From contig OZ025728.1 of assembly GCA_964019335.1 (NCBI GenBank), positions 1 to 64,000 on the forward strand: 64,000 bases of DNA, read 5' to 3'. Origin of the DNA: Diplonema japonicum (lineage: Eukaryota; Euglenozoa; Diplonemea; Diplonemida; Diplonemidae). This document shows, in pieces, positions 10,964 through 22,261 of this stretch. The notes under the pieces were generated by a model that had not been told where the DNA came from, made no database searches, and saw only the letters and a program-made list of their open reading frames with translations. Positions within the stretch are counted from its first letter, which is position 1. Every line of letters starts with the position of its first letter. Position numbers and translations under genes: made by a program.

Positions 10964-13900
10964 TCATGCTCCCTGGCTGTCCCTGACGGGCTCACCCTGT
11001 TCATCGTGATTCGCTTCCATGGGAAACACAGTAACGCGCAACACACGGTGGAGCACAAACCCCAGGGACAAGGTCAACATGCCCCACCCGTAGATGGCGA
11101 AGGCCCACGAATAGCTAGGCCTCGTGAGGTACCGCAGCTCCCCTGTAAGAAGGGCCATGCCACCGCCCCTCGACTCCAAACGCGCAGACTCGTCAAGAAA
11201 GAGGCATGAATAGGTGTTCGTCGTGAGTTTGTTTGTATGAGCCCAAGAAGCAAGCACGAGTACCCACGCCACAGCCATGCACAGTGCAGAAACAAAGATA
11301 AACTTCCCGAACACAGCGTGGTGCGGGAGGAAGGCATACACCATGACGGTCACCATCCCGAGCCCAAGGAACACGGTGCCGGAGATGGCCAGCCCTGCAA
11401 TGGTGCTCATGTCGCCACCGAGGTCGCCTTTGGGACACACGTCGTTGATGTCGCGGCACTTCTGTCCACCGATAAAGGTGCTCGTCTCCGGGAAAGCGCA
11501 GCTTGGTTCTGTGAAGTTGAGTGGTGCGGTCATTTGCACAACGTGCACCTTTGAGGGCGCCGCGAAGTCCCCGGACTCTGCAATGACAACTGTGTGCGAG
11601 TTGGCGATAAACATGCCTTCCACGGAATCACCGATGCTGCCTGCGCCCGTCATGGTATTCATGTCATACACCACCTTTGTCGTCACTACCTGCACGCCGC
11701 TGATTGCAAGCTCCACAGCGGGGTTCAAGGCCAAGGCACCACCAACGACGACTTTCCCCTCGATAGCATCGAGGGACGCATCGGCGATGTCTGTGCCAGT
11801 CGAGAAGTCTGCCTCGCGCAAGATGACGGAAACATTGGTGCTTCCGGACTGTATTATTGATAGTTGTGTGTGTTATTACAATAAATAAGCTCGTCCCGAA
11901 AGAATTGTCAGAACGGGTTTCAAAGTCTAAAGTGGCCTGCAGTGCACCGAGCTAATATCTTTGTTAGCTTTCGGCTTAAAAAAGCACTGCCGAGAACAAT
12001 GACCTGTTGCAACTTGGGTTTAGTACCAAATCAAAAAGAAATCTTTGAACATTCTTCCGCTCATATTTATTAATATCAGTAAACAATAAAAGTTTGTGTA
12101 TACCTTAGCACGCTCCATGAGGAGCACCTTGTCGCCATTGAGCCACGCAGCGGCACTAAAGCGCACGTCTGCCTGGGTGTTCGTGGCGTTCCTGAGCTCG
12201 GTGGTGTACTCGGCGTCGACATCGCTCAGCAGCACGACCTTCTGCATCATAACCGAGGGGTTGGCGTAGTCTGTCACGTTGAGCATGATGCAGCGCACAG
12301 CGTTCGAAGCAAGGAGAGCGCTGTCCCCGCCGGTCATGGGGGACTCCAAGCAGGCTACAATCTTGTCCTTGTCGGTGTTCACAGCAATGCTCCCGAACCC
12401 TCTACCCACACGCTTCTGGCGGAAAACTGTTGGGATCACGGGCTTGATGGCAGCACCGCCACCGAAAGCAGTAGCATCGGCCGTGTAAATAGCCTGGATG
12501 TCGCCCTCCTGGTTCCAAACGGCAATTTCGGGGCCGAACTGATCAACCCCGATAAACAGCCCGTTCTTGAAGGTCTGCACGTCTCCCATGTTCAGCCCGA
12601 AGCTTGAGGGTGTAGCCTCAACAGTTCCTGCGGGACATGTACCAGTGGTCCAGCTGGACAGGGGCGCAGCTACACGAGTGACTTCACCGTCAGTGGTGGA
12701 GAGCCCAGAGCGGACAGAGGTGCCTTCGTACTTGAGGCCAGCCCAGGAGTCCACGTACACGACGTCTGTGGTTGTGTTGCTACTTGTGTAGCTGGTGCCG
12801 AGCCTGAGCGTGCCAACAGCGGGGGCGAAGTCTTCCAGGGCAAGCACGGTGGAGGTACCGCAGGTAGCGCTGGGCCCACGACCAGTCATCACGAAGAGGT
12901 TCCCGCTGCAGAAGTCGTAGGTGATGCCACTCAACCCAGGGGCATCGTTGCAAAAGTTACCTCCGGCAGCAGCAGCGCAGGGCTGGTCGCAGTTAGTGCA
13001 TGACAAGTTTTGGGTGAGATCAGGATTCACAGTCCCGGCAAGCGGCTGCGCAGGCAAAGTGTAGGTCGTGAGCTTGCTGCTGGCGGTATCAACGAAGTGG
13101 TTATCGTGCGGGAGGATGTTCACATCACCTGCGCTTACCTCGTTAGACAGGCTGAAGTCCCACACAGCGCCATTCGGCTCCTGGTCGAGGATGGCGAAGG
13201 CGAAGTCCGCGATTTGCTTCTGACACCTGTCGGCGTGACCAGGCTTTCCCTTGCAAGCACCCAGATCAGGACACTGAACAGACCATGCGTACGACCTGCA
13301 GCCTGCCTGTGTGCACCTGGCCCAAGCAGAGCTGTACACATCGTCCGACACATAACCAGCAGCGCAAGCAAGCTGCAGTTCGCTGGCGCATTGCTCCACA
13401 AACGTGGCGTTGCATTCCTGCGGCGTAGAAGCATATCTGTGATCCACCTTGAAATCATCGCTGCATACTTCCCACAGCCCAAGACCTATCTCATTCCTGC
13501 CCCTCTCCTCCTGCGCGTACCTTACACGCCTCCACTGCGAGGTAGGAAGTGCCATGGCCATCGCGACAAATGCCATGATGGCAAAACCCCATGCGCCAGG
13601 CGATTGGGGCCAGTCAATGACAGACTCCACCGCCTTCTTCGTATCCTCTTCCTTCTGCCTCATTTCTTCCATATCGACCGTGTCCTGTTCGAGGTCACCG
13701 CCCCACAGCTGAACGAAGTTGGGAAGTCTCTTCCCGCACAACTCCTGGCTCCTGAGGACGCTGCCTCTGGGGAGGAGGTCAGCCCTGTTCCTGCGCACCC
13801 AGACGAGGCCAAGAATGGCTAACATAGTCAAGGAAATAGGAACACCAACAGCGACAAGCACTTCCCAGCCAGCAACAGAAAGGGCGATGACGAGACCGGG

Positions 13901-15529
13901 CAGGGCAAGGAAGGCGATCAAGATGTAGGCGAGGGGGAACCAACGCAAGTTGGCGGCGGTGTCCCCCAAGAACTTAGCGAGCGCGAGGGGCACGGGGCGA
14001 AGGGGCCAGATCATGAACCACACGACAGTCCCCAGCAAGTTGAAGAAGACGTGCTCCATGGCGACTCTCATACCGATCACAACGTTGTCGCCAGACAGCG
14101 CTGAGAGCACACCAGTAACGGTAGTCCCGATATTGGCACCGTGCGTCAGGGCAACAAGCTTCTCAATGTGGATAAGACCAATACCGACAAGGGGCGTCAG
14201 GGTGGAGGTGAAGACGGAACTGGACTGCACGAGGATGGTGCACCCGGTACCGAACAGCAGCAAGATGTAGTTGTCGAAACCACCACAGGAACGCAGGATG
14301 GGGTGCTTGAAGTCGATGTTCAGGAAGTACCTAGTCCACGAGGCAACGCTGCCTTTAAGCACCGACTGTAGCAGCTTCACTAACAACAGAAGGCACGTCG
14401 TCAACATGGTCAGGGACACGAAAAGCAGCAGCACACCAGCGTCGTCATCGGAGATTGGGGTGTCGCGGAACAGGTGGCCAGAGGACTGCTTGATGATAGT
14501 CTGCTTCTCCAATCTGCTAAGCTCGCTGCTGGAAGTGGCCTGCGCGATCTCTTCGATAAGGTCCGAGTCCACTGACACCACGCGGCCGCCAGCAGGCTTC
14601 GTGATTGTCTTGATGAACTCCACCTTGTCGCGTTTGTCGCTGCTCAGGTTCATTGAGTCAACCGCCTGGCCAGCAAGTTCCTTGAGGAAACCAGATGCAA
14701 CCTCGAGAGGGAGGAACATCCCTACGGTGAGCCAGTTGAACATGTCGTGGAAGACGGCACCGGTGAAAGCCCTCCTGTACTCGGCGGGACTGTTCAAGTG
14801 AGCGATTGACACAATGGTGTTGGTGACGGAGGTCCCGATGTTCGCACCCATCACAAGGTACGCTGCGTCCTCAACGGTAATGAGCTCTGCCGCCGACATG
14901 GAGATGACGATAGACGTGGTTGTCGATGAAGACTGCATCAGCACGGTGGCGAGGATCCCGATGCAGAGGCCTGCCACCGGGTTCGACAGCAGCTCGCTCT
15001 CGCGGAAGGTCCTGCCGGAAGACTTCCCACCGAGAATCTTGAAGGCGTCACCCATGAGCCCGAGGGAGATGATGAAGAGGTACAGAACACCCCAGATGCT
15101 GCAGAACTTCACGACGTTCACGACAACAGCCTCCACCTTCTCTAATGTGGTGTATTCGCTCCAAGGCATCCCTGTGTCCGCCATTGCCTGAAGGGCCCAT
15201 ACATCACCCACTGTCTCGTACTCCTTCCTCGTCATAAGCTTCTTGAAGGCCATCTCACACTCCTGCTCGGCATCGAAGGGTTCTCCGGCTAAGATGTCTC
15301 GCCCCATGGGACACTCCCTGAATCCCTCATAGTCAACGAAGCATGAACCGTGCACGTAGAAGCGCTCCACGACCTTCCAGTCCTCAGCCTCCTTATCAGC
15401 GTCAAGGGAACCCTTACCTGCTTCCTCTTCCGCAACAGGCTCCGGTGGTGGAGGGGATTCCTCTTCGTGCGCCCCGGTCGGCTGCGGAAGCTGCTCTGCA
15501 GAAGGGGCTTCTGGCTTTTCTAATGTCAT
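10964..15529 (-). CDS. Na+/phosphate cotransporter fused to a phytase-like propeller
   Basis: Exons 15529-12104 and 11848-10964; removing a 255-nt GTATAC...TACAG intron joins ...LLMERAK to SGSTNVSVI in phase 0 and gives 1436 aa. Residues about 130-580 are a type II Na+/Pi cotransporter (SLC34/NptA family) with both family repeats: QSSSTTTS plus GANIGTSVTNT, and QSSSVFTST plus GANIGTTVTG. After another membrane segment comes a Cys-rich region, then about 400 residues resembling the phytase-like esterase propeller (PF13449-type: GRGFGSIAVNTDKDKIVACL, AAWLNGDKVLLMER, VEGMFIANSHTVVIAESGDF). The C-terminus has three or so further membrane segments. Family knowledge suggests phosphate release from organic phosphate coupled to uptake. 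The fusion is seen in the sequence; coupled function is inferred. Start ATG 15529. Confidence 0.85.
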
Positions 15530-15635
15530 ACTTGATGTTTGATAACCTGATATTTATAGTTTTTGCGCAAGAAATGAAAACCAAAAAAATTTTTGAGGGG
15601 TGTGAACAAAGTGTTAGTACACGGGGGCGGGATGG

Positions 15636-15680
15636 AATATATGAGTAACAAGGAAGTTCTTTTTCTAGACCGCCGCATAC
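15636..15680 (-). repeat. Short LINE 3'-tail remnant
   Basis: The plus strand ATATATGAGTAACAAGGAAG, followed by TTCTTTTTCTAGACCGCC, is a degenerate version of the LINE terminus ATATATGAGTTAAAGGAAGTC...GACGCCCCC. It lies about 110 bases upstream of the cotransporter ATG. Confidence 0.55.
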
Positions 15681-15767
15681 CACCGTAAAGTCGGGGGACA
15701 AGTGGTGCAGGAATGTGCCTTGTCATGCGTTATAAATCGTCGCTAATTCCGAACAGTGACCTGTCAT

Positions 15768-16634
15768 CTATCCGAAGAGCTTCTGAAGGAGCACAGCCAA
15801 CCTCCTCCCAGCAAGGGTGATCTGTCTTTTTGCCACATTTCTTGCGTTGTTGATGTAAACCGGAGTCAGCGTGCTTCCGTTCTTCAGGTCGGCGTACGCA
15901 TACTTGATTGCGAGACTGTGGCTGTCAACTGCCCACGAGGTGTAGTTCACATTGTTGATCTCCTGCGGAGTGAGCTGCGGGCCGTATTCAGCATCAAGGC
16001 TCTTCGCAAGGGCAACGAAGTCTTGTTGCTCGGTGGGTGTCATCGGCCTGTCCTGATCTTGGTACAGCTCGCCTACGGAGTCCCAGAAAGAGTGGAGCTT
16101 CGTACTCGTGCCGTTGAACACCACGATGAAAAGGTTCCCACCCATGTCACCTGTGGGAGGGGGGAACAGGTGGCTGAAGAGCTCGGCGCAGTGAAGAGGT
16201 TGGTGAGAGTCACCCACGAAGTGGATAAAGTCAGCGAAGGAGAAGGAGTTTTCCCAAATGTTGTACTTGGACCTTTCCCTCAGAGTGCGCTCCTCACTCT
16301 CCATGGCCTTCACCACATTGTCAACCGGAGGGTTGGGAACATTGGGAACGTTCTCAGGGTTCACAGGCTGGTCGATGAAGTGCCAGGGGGCAGTAAGGGA
16401 GATAGCACCTTTCATATCGTCTGCCCAGCAGGCCATTTGCTTCCAGTCAGGGCTCTTCTTGAAAGTGCCGTTGAAGTGGATGTAGTTGGCGTACTCAGCA
16501 GCCTTGGCGTTGACATCGGCAGTCACATGCAGAGACGCGATCTCAGCAACGAGCATGTGCCCTTCGCACCACCACCCATGTGCTGCAGTCACACCGCACA
16601 GCAGTGCCAACAAACGCATGTTTGACGTGTCCAT
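15768..16634 (-). CDS. S1/P1-type nuclease, secreted
   Basis: 288 aa from ATG 16634 (MRLL at 16619 is an alternative start). A signal peptide ends AAHG, and the mature protein would start WWCEGHMLVAEIA. In S1/P1 nucleases the N-terminal Trp and the His at mature position 6 bind zinc; both are present. The other metal ligands are visible: CWADD, PWHFID, HFVGDSHQPLH, DMGGN and LHSFWDS. The length is normal for the family. These enzymes degrade single-stranded RNA/DNA to 5'-nucleotides and may also remove 3'-phosphates, which suits nutrient scavenging and the phosphate transporter next door. The start is preceded by ATCAACAG, a plausible trans-splice acceptor. Confidence 0.92.
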   Translation of the reverse strand: MDTSNMRLLALLCGVTAAHGWWCEGHMLVAEIASLHVTADVNAKAAEYANYIHFNGTFKKSPDWKQMACWADDMKGAISLTAPWHFIDQPVNPENVPNVPNPPVDNVVKAMESEERTLRERSKYNIWENSFSFADFIHFVGDSHQPLHCAELFSHLFPPPTGDMGGNLFIVVFNGTSTKLHSFWDSVGELYQDQDRPMTPTEQQDFVALAKSLDAEYGPQLTPQEINNVNYTSWAVDSHSLAIKYAYADLKNGSTLTPVYINNARNVAKRQITLAGRRLAVLLQKLFG

Positions 16635-16699
16635 GTTCTTATTACCTGTTGATAACGTTAGTTCAGTGCTTTTGTTGAACAATTACTTGTTCGTTTCAT

Positions 16700-17114
16700 A
16701 TCAAACAAATATTTATGGGGAGGTGCCTTGGGGCAGAAACAAAAAATGGATCGTTGCCAAACCCCCAGCCCAATCTCTTGAGACGGGAAAGAAGTCAACT
16801 CAAAACCTCCACACAGAGAATGAAACCGCCACCCCCCCTATTTTTTTCTAATGGTTTCTTTTCTTTTTTTTTTTCTTTGTCCCCGCTTTCCTTTTCTTTA
16901 CACTACCGTGTTAACACGTTAATCTCACGTGTGGATCGAAAAAGAGATGTCTAGTAAGCTTGTTTGGCTCATTAGACAAGTTTGCTTCCTAGGAGCTTGG
17001 CAACGATCGCATATAACTTCTTTCATTCTTATTAAGGTTCGAATATGCCGTGACAGTGGTGGTGCCAAGCGGCCGTGGTACTCGAAAAGTTCTGAGCAAT
17101 CAAACAAACTAAAA
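16700..17114. other. Intergenic region, nothing recognised
   Basis: Pyrimidine/purine-rich around 16840-16900 (T runs on the plus strand), otherwise unremarkable. It separates the nuclease start from the carboxylase stop. Confidence 0.6.
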
Positions 17115-18891
17115 CTACATCCTCGAAACACCGAAGATACCACCCGACTCGATCTTAGGCCCATGGATGACAGAGAGGCAGCACCCCAATACGTTCCTCG
17201 TGTCCCTAGGGTCGATGATGCCGTCGTCGAGGGAGCGGGATGAAGTGTAGTAGACAGAGATAGTCTTCTCAACTTGCTTGAAGTATGCCGCCTTCTGAGT
17301 CTCGAGCATCTTTTCAGCTTTTACAACCTGCTGCGGAGTCATTGTCTTCTTCTTGGACTCGAGGCCTGCTCTGTTCACGATGTCAAGCACACCGGACAGC
17401 TGCTCGGGACCCATCACGCCACACTTGCTGTTCGGCCACGAGAACAAGAACCTCGGGTTGTACGACCTCCCACACATAGCGTAGTTCCCAGCACCGTATG
17501 AGGCACCTACCATGATTGTAATCAGCGGCACGACAGCGTTCGCTACCGCATTAATCAGAAGCGAGCCGTGCTTGATCAACCCTTCTTGCTCCGACTGCGA
17601 GCCAACCATGAACCCGGTGATGTTCTGCAGGAAGATCAGCGGCTTTCCTTCCATGCTGCACCTGTGGATGAACTGTGTCGCCTTCGAGGTCGAGTCAGGC
17701 ATCAGGACGCCGTTGTTGCCGATGATGCCCACAGGGAAGCCGTGGATGTGCGTGAAGGCACACACTGTGGTCTTGCCGTACTCGGGCTTGAACCAAGTCA
17801 CACGCGAGCCGTCCGCAATGCGGCCAACGAGCTCGGCAATGTCAACAGGCGTCTTGATGTCGCCTCCGAACAACCCCAAGATCTCTTCCTCGTCATAAGC
17901 AGGTGGCTCAACGGGATTGAGGTGCAGCTCGGGGTAGGGAGTTGCCTTTTGTCTGTGCTGCATCGCAACGAGTTCCCTGGCAATACGAATGCCGTGCCTC
18001 TCATCCTCTGCAAGGAAGTCGGACACACCACTCTTCACGTTATGCATGATGGCACCGCCAAGCTCCTCTGTCGTGGCCACCTCGCCTGTAGCCATCTTCA
18101 CCAAAGGCGGCCCCCCCAGGAAGATTGCGCTCTTGCCCTTCACCATAACAGTGTAGTCGCTCATCCCCGGAACGTAGGCACCGCCTGCAGTCGAGGAACC
18201 GAAGACAACAGTGATCAAAGTGTTCCCTTTCTTGGCGGCCTTTGCCATGTTGTAGAAGCTCTTTCCGCCCTCGTGGAACACCTTCTCCTGTTGCCTCAGG
18301 TCCGCGCCGCCACTCTGCGTTAGCTGCACGGTTGCAAGATTGTTCTCCTCCGCAATCTGCTGCACCCTGAGGCCCTTGATCACTGTGGCGGCGTTGGAAG
18401 TGCCACCTTTGATAGTGGGGACCTGTTGTACGTTTCACGAGATTTTATTCTATCATACGTTCCCAGTTATCATTGTTTCCACTCCGTTGATGAGCCCGAT
18501 CCCCGCAATGGAAGTCGCATCACAGTCCTTCTGCCCAAAGCCTGCAAGCGGCAGGAGCTCCATAAAAGGAGAGTCTTCGTCTAAAAGTAGGTCCAGCCTC
18601 TCCCGGAAGGTCAGCTGCCCTCGTTTCCTATATTGCATGCAGGGTAAGTGATAGCATACTTGTGGCGCGCAATGGACTTTTCACTCCCCTCGCTGGTGTG
18701 CTTCGCCAGGGCCTTCTGCAGCTCGTCAATCTGTGCATGAAATTATCTACCCATTCTTTACAACTACATACCAACACAGTCATGCTGGCACTGTTCTTGG
18801 TGTAGTTCTCGCTGCTGGTGTCCAGCTGCGACTTGAAGACAGACGATACGTTCTCCATTTTGCTTGTTTTTGCCTGCTGGTGACTTGACAT
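17115..18891 (-). CDS. MCCC2: Methylcrotonyl-CoA carboxylase beta subunit (carboxyltransferase)
   Basis: Exons 18891-18772, 18730-18660, 18627-18459 and 18422-17115 give 555 aa, the usual length for the family. The three introns are 41, 32 and 36 nt, all GTATG...AG; the last contains an in-frame TGA, so splicing is required. Visible family blocks: RHKKRGQLTFRERLDLLLD, LTQSGGADL, FGSSTAGGAYVPGMSDY, IFLGGPPLVKMATGE, GIIGNNGVL, FLQNITGFMVG, GASYGAGNYAMCGR and a C-terminal GIFGVSRM. The enzyme transfers carboxyl from biotin to 3-methylcrotonyl-CoA in leucine breakdown, usually in mitochondria with a biotinylated alpha subunit (not in this window). A propionyl- or geranyl-CoA carboxylase is less likely given the block pattern. 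No obvious targeting peptide precedes VSSVFKSQLD. Confidence 0.92.
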
Positions 18892-19069
18892 TCTATTGCT
18901 TCCTTTTGATCTCAGCAGGATTTGAAAGAAATCTGAAAAAAAAAAGCCTCTTTATAAAGGACACTAATTATGGGTAAAACTATTTTTTTATTCACCTGGA
19001 ATAACCTGGTATCTTACTATTTCTGTTCTGTTGTAGCCTTCATTATTCTATGCGGTCGTTTTACAAGCT

Positions 19070-19552
19070 TCAGTCAAACAAGATTGGCAGCTGTTTGTCC
19101 TTGGACTTCGACAAGCTAATCGGGGGCTTGGACTTGCCCATAGGAGGGTCTCTGTCCCTGGGCCCACCACGGCTGGGGTAAGGTGCGTAGCGGTCGTTTG
19201 CAAGAATGGGTGCAGCGTTCCTCGGCTGGGGCTGAACGACTTGCTTCTCCGGAGCCCGGACCGTTGACACAGTGTCGTGGAGCGTGGAGGACAGGCCGTG
19301 CACTGCTCGCTCAGTTCTACCTTGCTTCTCGTCTACTTCCTGTAGGCGTTTGTTCAGAGACCTTACCTCCCTCTTGAATTCAGAAACCTCATGCATGATG
19401 TCACCTAGCATCTTCTTCTGTCCATCCGCCACCTGCCTCACCAGTCTCTCCAAGCTTGTGATTTTCTTCGAGAGATTGTCCTCATTGTCGTAATCCAGTT
19501 TAGGTGGCCCGTCGTCAAGAATCGGTTTCGCGTTCACTCTCTGACGGTGCAT
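19070..19552 (-). CDS. Hypothetical coiled-coil protein, 160 aa
   Basis: Single frame from ATG 19552. Residues about 28-95 are heptad-rich (LERLVRQVADGQKKMLGDIM, VRSLNKRLQEVDEKQGRTER), a likely coiled coil. The C-terminal half is Pro/Arg/Ser-rich (YAPYPSRGGPRDRDPPMGK). No known family was recognised. It is in line with, and similar in style to, the neighbouring 19988-20635 gene; the two could act together but share no clear sequence. Confidence 0.65.
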   Translation of the reverse strand: MHRQRVNAKPILDDGPPKLDYDNEDNLSKKITSLERLVRQVADGQKKMLGDIMHEVSEFKREVRSLNKRLQEVDEKQGRTERAVHGLSSTLHDTVSTVRAPEKQVVQPQPRNAAPILANDRYAPYPSRGGPRDRDPPMGKSKPPISLSKSKDKQLPILFD

Positions 19553-19987
19553 CGTTACACTTACCTACCTACCTAGCTTGTTTTGAAGATTTCTGTTGAG
19601 TGAGGCTTACGCAAGAACGAACCATCTACAATAGTAGCTGCACTGAGGGCAGAGCGCCTGCCCTGAACGCGATTTTACGGAGGCTGTGGCGGCGTCCGAA
19701 CTGGTTAAGACGGCCCAGGCTACCCAGGCTATCCAGCAGGACATCCAGCGAAGCGTACGGACACGAAAGTGTGATGACTCGCCTAAGACTCGGGTCAAGA
19801 AAGAGAGAATATGCTCTTTGAACAGAAGGCCCCATCAAGAGCAACCGCGTAGATATCAAAAAAAAAGACGAACATGTAACAGAGCAGGCGAGCAGCTTTG
19901 GATGCAAAAAAATAACGCGCGAAATAATACCGGCCCCATCCTCATGCATGGGAAACATACATTCAAATCAGATCATTACTTTCAGCT
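19553..19987. other. Spacer between two coiled-coil genes
   Basis: Open frames exist on both strands here (plus strand from 19686, minus strand 19626-19958) but none has a recognisable domain, and composition does not decide between them. It contains ACCTACCTACCTA at 19563-19575. Confidence 0.4.
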
Positions 19988-20635
19988 CTACGGTGGCACA
20001 TAGCGTGCCCTTGGGGGCGTGTACCTGGCCTGCTCGGGGCCCTTGTAGACGGACTTCTGTGGGGTGGCACTGGATCGCCGTAGCAGGGGAACGGGCTTGG
20101 GGAGATAATCTTGCATTTTAGAATTCGGCGGGGGTGATGCCCTCGGCTGAGGCGGAGGTGAAGGGGACGACTGTACACCCCGCGTGGGTGTGTATGCCCT
20201 ATCCCAATCCCTTTCTCGTTCATTTAAGCTATCATTGTCGGTCCCTGACCTTCGTCTCTTGCGCCAAGACGGTTTGTTGTTTCTCTGCTGCAGTCCTGTG
20301 GGGACTGAGGGCAAAGGGGACCTGACTAAAGGTGGCGGGCTGCTGTCTCTCTCTGGGGTTCTGTTGTTCTCATGCAAGGCTTCAAGAGGCTCATCGAAAG
20401 CTGCTTTGATAGTCCGTTCAACTAAAGCCGACATGTTCTCTACCCAGTCCTTCATCTGCTCCCCTCGCTCACTGAAGTCGGTGATGCTACACTTAGCACT
20501 CTGCAGCTTTACCCGCAAAGCGCTGATCGTCTCCTTCACCTTCTCTAGCCCTTTCAACGTTTCCACTGCGTCATCGACCGCAGCCTGCAGTTCGTTTACC
20601 TTATTCTGCTGGGTTTTCGCATGCCCGTATTGCAT
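19988..20635 (-). CDS. Hypothetical coiled-coil/proline-rich protein, 215 aa
   Basis: ATG at 20635. Residues 10-75 are predicted coiled coil (VNELQAAVDDAVETLKGLEK). The rest is basic, Ser/Pro-rich and disordered (RTPERDSSPPPLVRSPLPSV; KPSWRKRRRS could serve as a nuclear signal), with two similar short motifs near the end (ARYTPP, ARYVPP). Not recognised as a family. The preceding sequence on the sense strand (ATACATCTTAGGTGAAGC) gives an AG three to eight bases upstream of the start. Confidence 0.65.
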   Translation of the reverse strand: MQYGHAKTQQNKVNELQAAVDDAVETLKGLEKVKETISALRVKLQSAKCSITDFSERGEQMKDWVENMSALVERTIKAAFDEPLEALHENNRTPERDSSPPPLVRSPLPSVPTGLQQRNNKPSWRKRRRSGTDNDSLNERERDWDRAYTPTRGVQSSPSPPPQPRASPPPNSKMQDYLPKPVPLLRRSSATPQKSVYKGPEQARYTPPRARYVPP

Positions 20636-20929
20636 GCTTCACCTAAGATGTACTATAGAGGAGAGAGATATAAAGAAGGAAAGAAAAAAAAATCTGAATG
20701 CGGGGTGAGGGATAGGGAAATAGAAGCTTTCTCTGTACTCTAGTTTGAGACCTTTACGGTAAAAAAAAAAGAAAGAGAAAAGTGGGAGGCCGTTATTTGT
20801 TTGTTTTGTACGAGGCTGGGGTAGAACCTGGAGAAAGCTTATAACCCGGGAGCACGTTGCCAACGTTCCCCTTTTGTTTAGACAAGTCAAAGAACTCGTT
20901 TCTGGCATCAAAAGAAAAACTCAAAGTAC

Positions 20930-21745
20930 AGGACAAGCCCCCCGCTAGAGGGCCGCCCTACGGGAGGGGGGGTCTATCTGTTAATACTCCCCTTCTGGAG
21001 CATTGCTTTCATCCCGATTGAGGCCCTGAGCGTCTTGCGGAGTCGTGTGATGCGGTCCCGCTTGTGGTCGGCTTTCAATTCCATTAGCTTGTCGTGCGTG
21101 GAGCGGGTGGCGAAAATAGGCCTCCTGGAGAAACCAATAGCTGCCTTTCCTCCAATGGCGATGAGGGAATTCACTCTTTTTCTCTCGTCCGCTGGGAAGG
21201 GGCGTCGCTTCTTCCGTGCCCTGCATGCTGTGTTTATCTTTACGATGAGAGCTTTGATTCTGCGCGCCCTATCTTCCAGCAGGCCTCCCAAAGACTTTCC
21301 GGTCGTCCACTCGAAGTCAATGGCCAGTTCCACCGCCGACACCTCCGAGGTGGTGTCCTTCTCCACCCAGCGCAGTTGTGACAACCATTGTAGCAGCGGG
21401 TTCAGGTACTGGGACAGGACCCCGCTCACTCCTTCGAGCTCGCCAGCTATCGGAACGGGGCATCTCTTACCTACCACATTTCGAATCCACGGTAGCGGCT
21501 GTGTGTTGACATCCTCCTTCTGCATGAGCTCTACGTCTCGTTTCTCAACCACCACGGCTAAGTATCGTTGCAGCTTCTCTAGGTACGCAAAGTCATGTCC
21601 TCTCGGCAGAATCGCGTGCAATTCCAGACACAGGGGCCATCCTGTCCTGTTGCGCAGTGGTTCCAAGCCGTCCTGTGCTAGCTCTTCCTGTGCGCAGGCG
21701 CACTCGTAGAGTTGATGGCGGAGTAGGGTTACCGTGTCCGGGTAC
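20930..21745 (-). mobile_element. 5'-truncated LINE, family C (related to B), 3' quarter only
   Basis: The frame from about 21745 to 20974 encodes the region after the reverse transcriptase: LRHQLYECA (the H-x4-C end of a zinc finger), LELHAILPRG, RYLAVVVEKRDVEL, SAVELAIDFEWTTGKSLGG, AIGGKAAIGFSRRPIFATR and MLQKGSINR-stop. The intact family B protein has matching blocks (LHGILPRG, RYLLAVVGERDAAL, STVELALDFENVTGKTLGG) but at protein level only, so this is a separate family. Its 3' UTR (20920-20973) resembles 61300-61360. The 5' truncation point is followed by an A-rich junction near 21750. Confidence 0.8.
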
Positions 21746-22261
21746 GGTGAAAGAAAAAAAAAAAAAAGAAACCGTGTTTCTCTTAACCTTCGGCCAGTGT
21801 TTCAGGGGGTGAGGTTACGCATTTATGTTCTCAAAAAACAAAGGACATGTTGAGCCTGTGCCTATGAGGGAGAAATAGCCGACTTCCTTCAAACAATTGG
21901 TTAAAGAAGGTTTTCCTTTTTTTGTTTTTTGTTTTTCTTGTTTTTTCTATTTCTTTCTTTTTCTTTTTTTTTTTTTGATTCTCTTCGCACAACAAAACTT
22001 CATTGGATCCCTTTATTTTCTTTTTTGTTTTCTTTTTTTTTTCCTATTTTCTTTTTAAATAGGGACAAAATGTGAAGGGAGAGGGGTTAAAAAAAAGTTA
22101 ATAAGACAAGCACTTAAAAGTATGTTTGCCTAACAACGGGGGGGGGGGGGGGGGGGGGAAAGGACTATAATCTAAATACATGCTTTTTTTCTTTTTTGTC
22201 ATTTTTTTTTGTTTTCTATTCAAGTCCTCTAAAAGAAAAAAAAATCGTTCAAAAGAAACTT
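21746..22261. other. Homopolymer-rich spacer with G21
   Basis: Long T-rich runs on the plus strand at 21900-22055 and a G21 run at 22138-22158. No gene or repeat copy was recognised. Confidence 0.7.

Noticed and set aside
15768..16682. Nuclease start at 16682
   Set aside because: That codon is TTG, and the extension precedes the likely splice acceptor and signal peptide; ATG 16634 fits better.
17115..18422. Only the long MCC beta exon as a complete gene starting at 18383
   Set aside because: It would lack the conserved N-terminal block RGQLTFRERLDLLLD, which lies in frame upstream once three tiny introns are removed.
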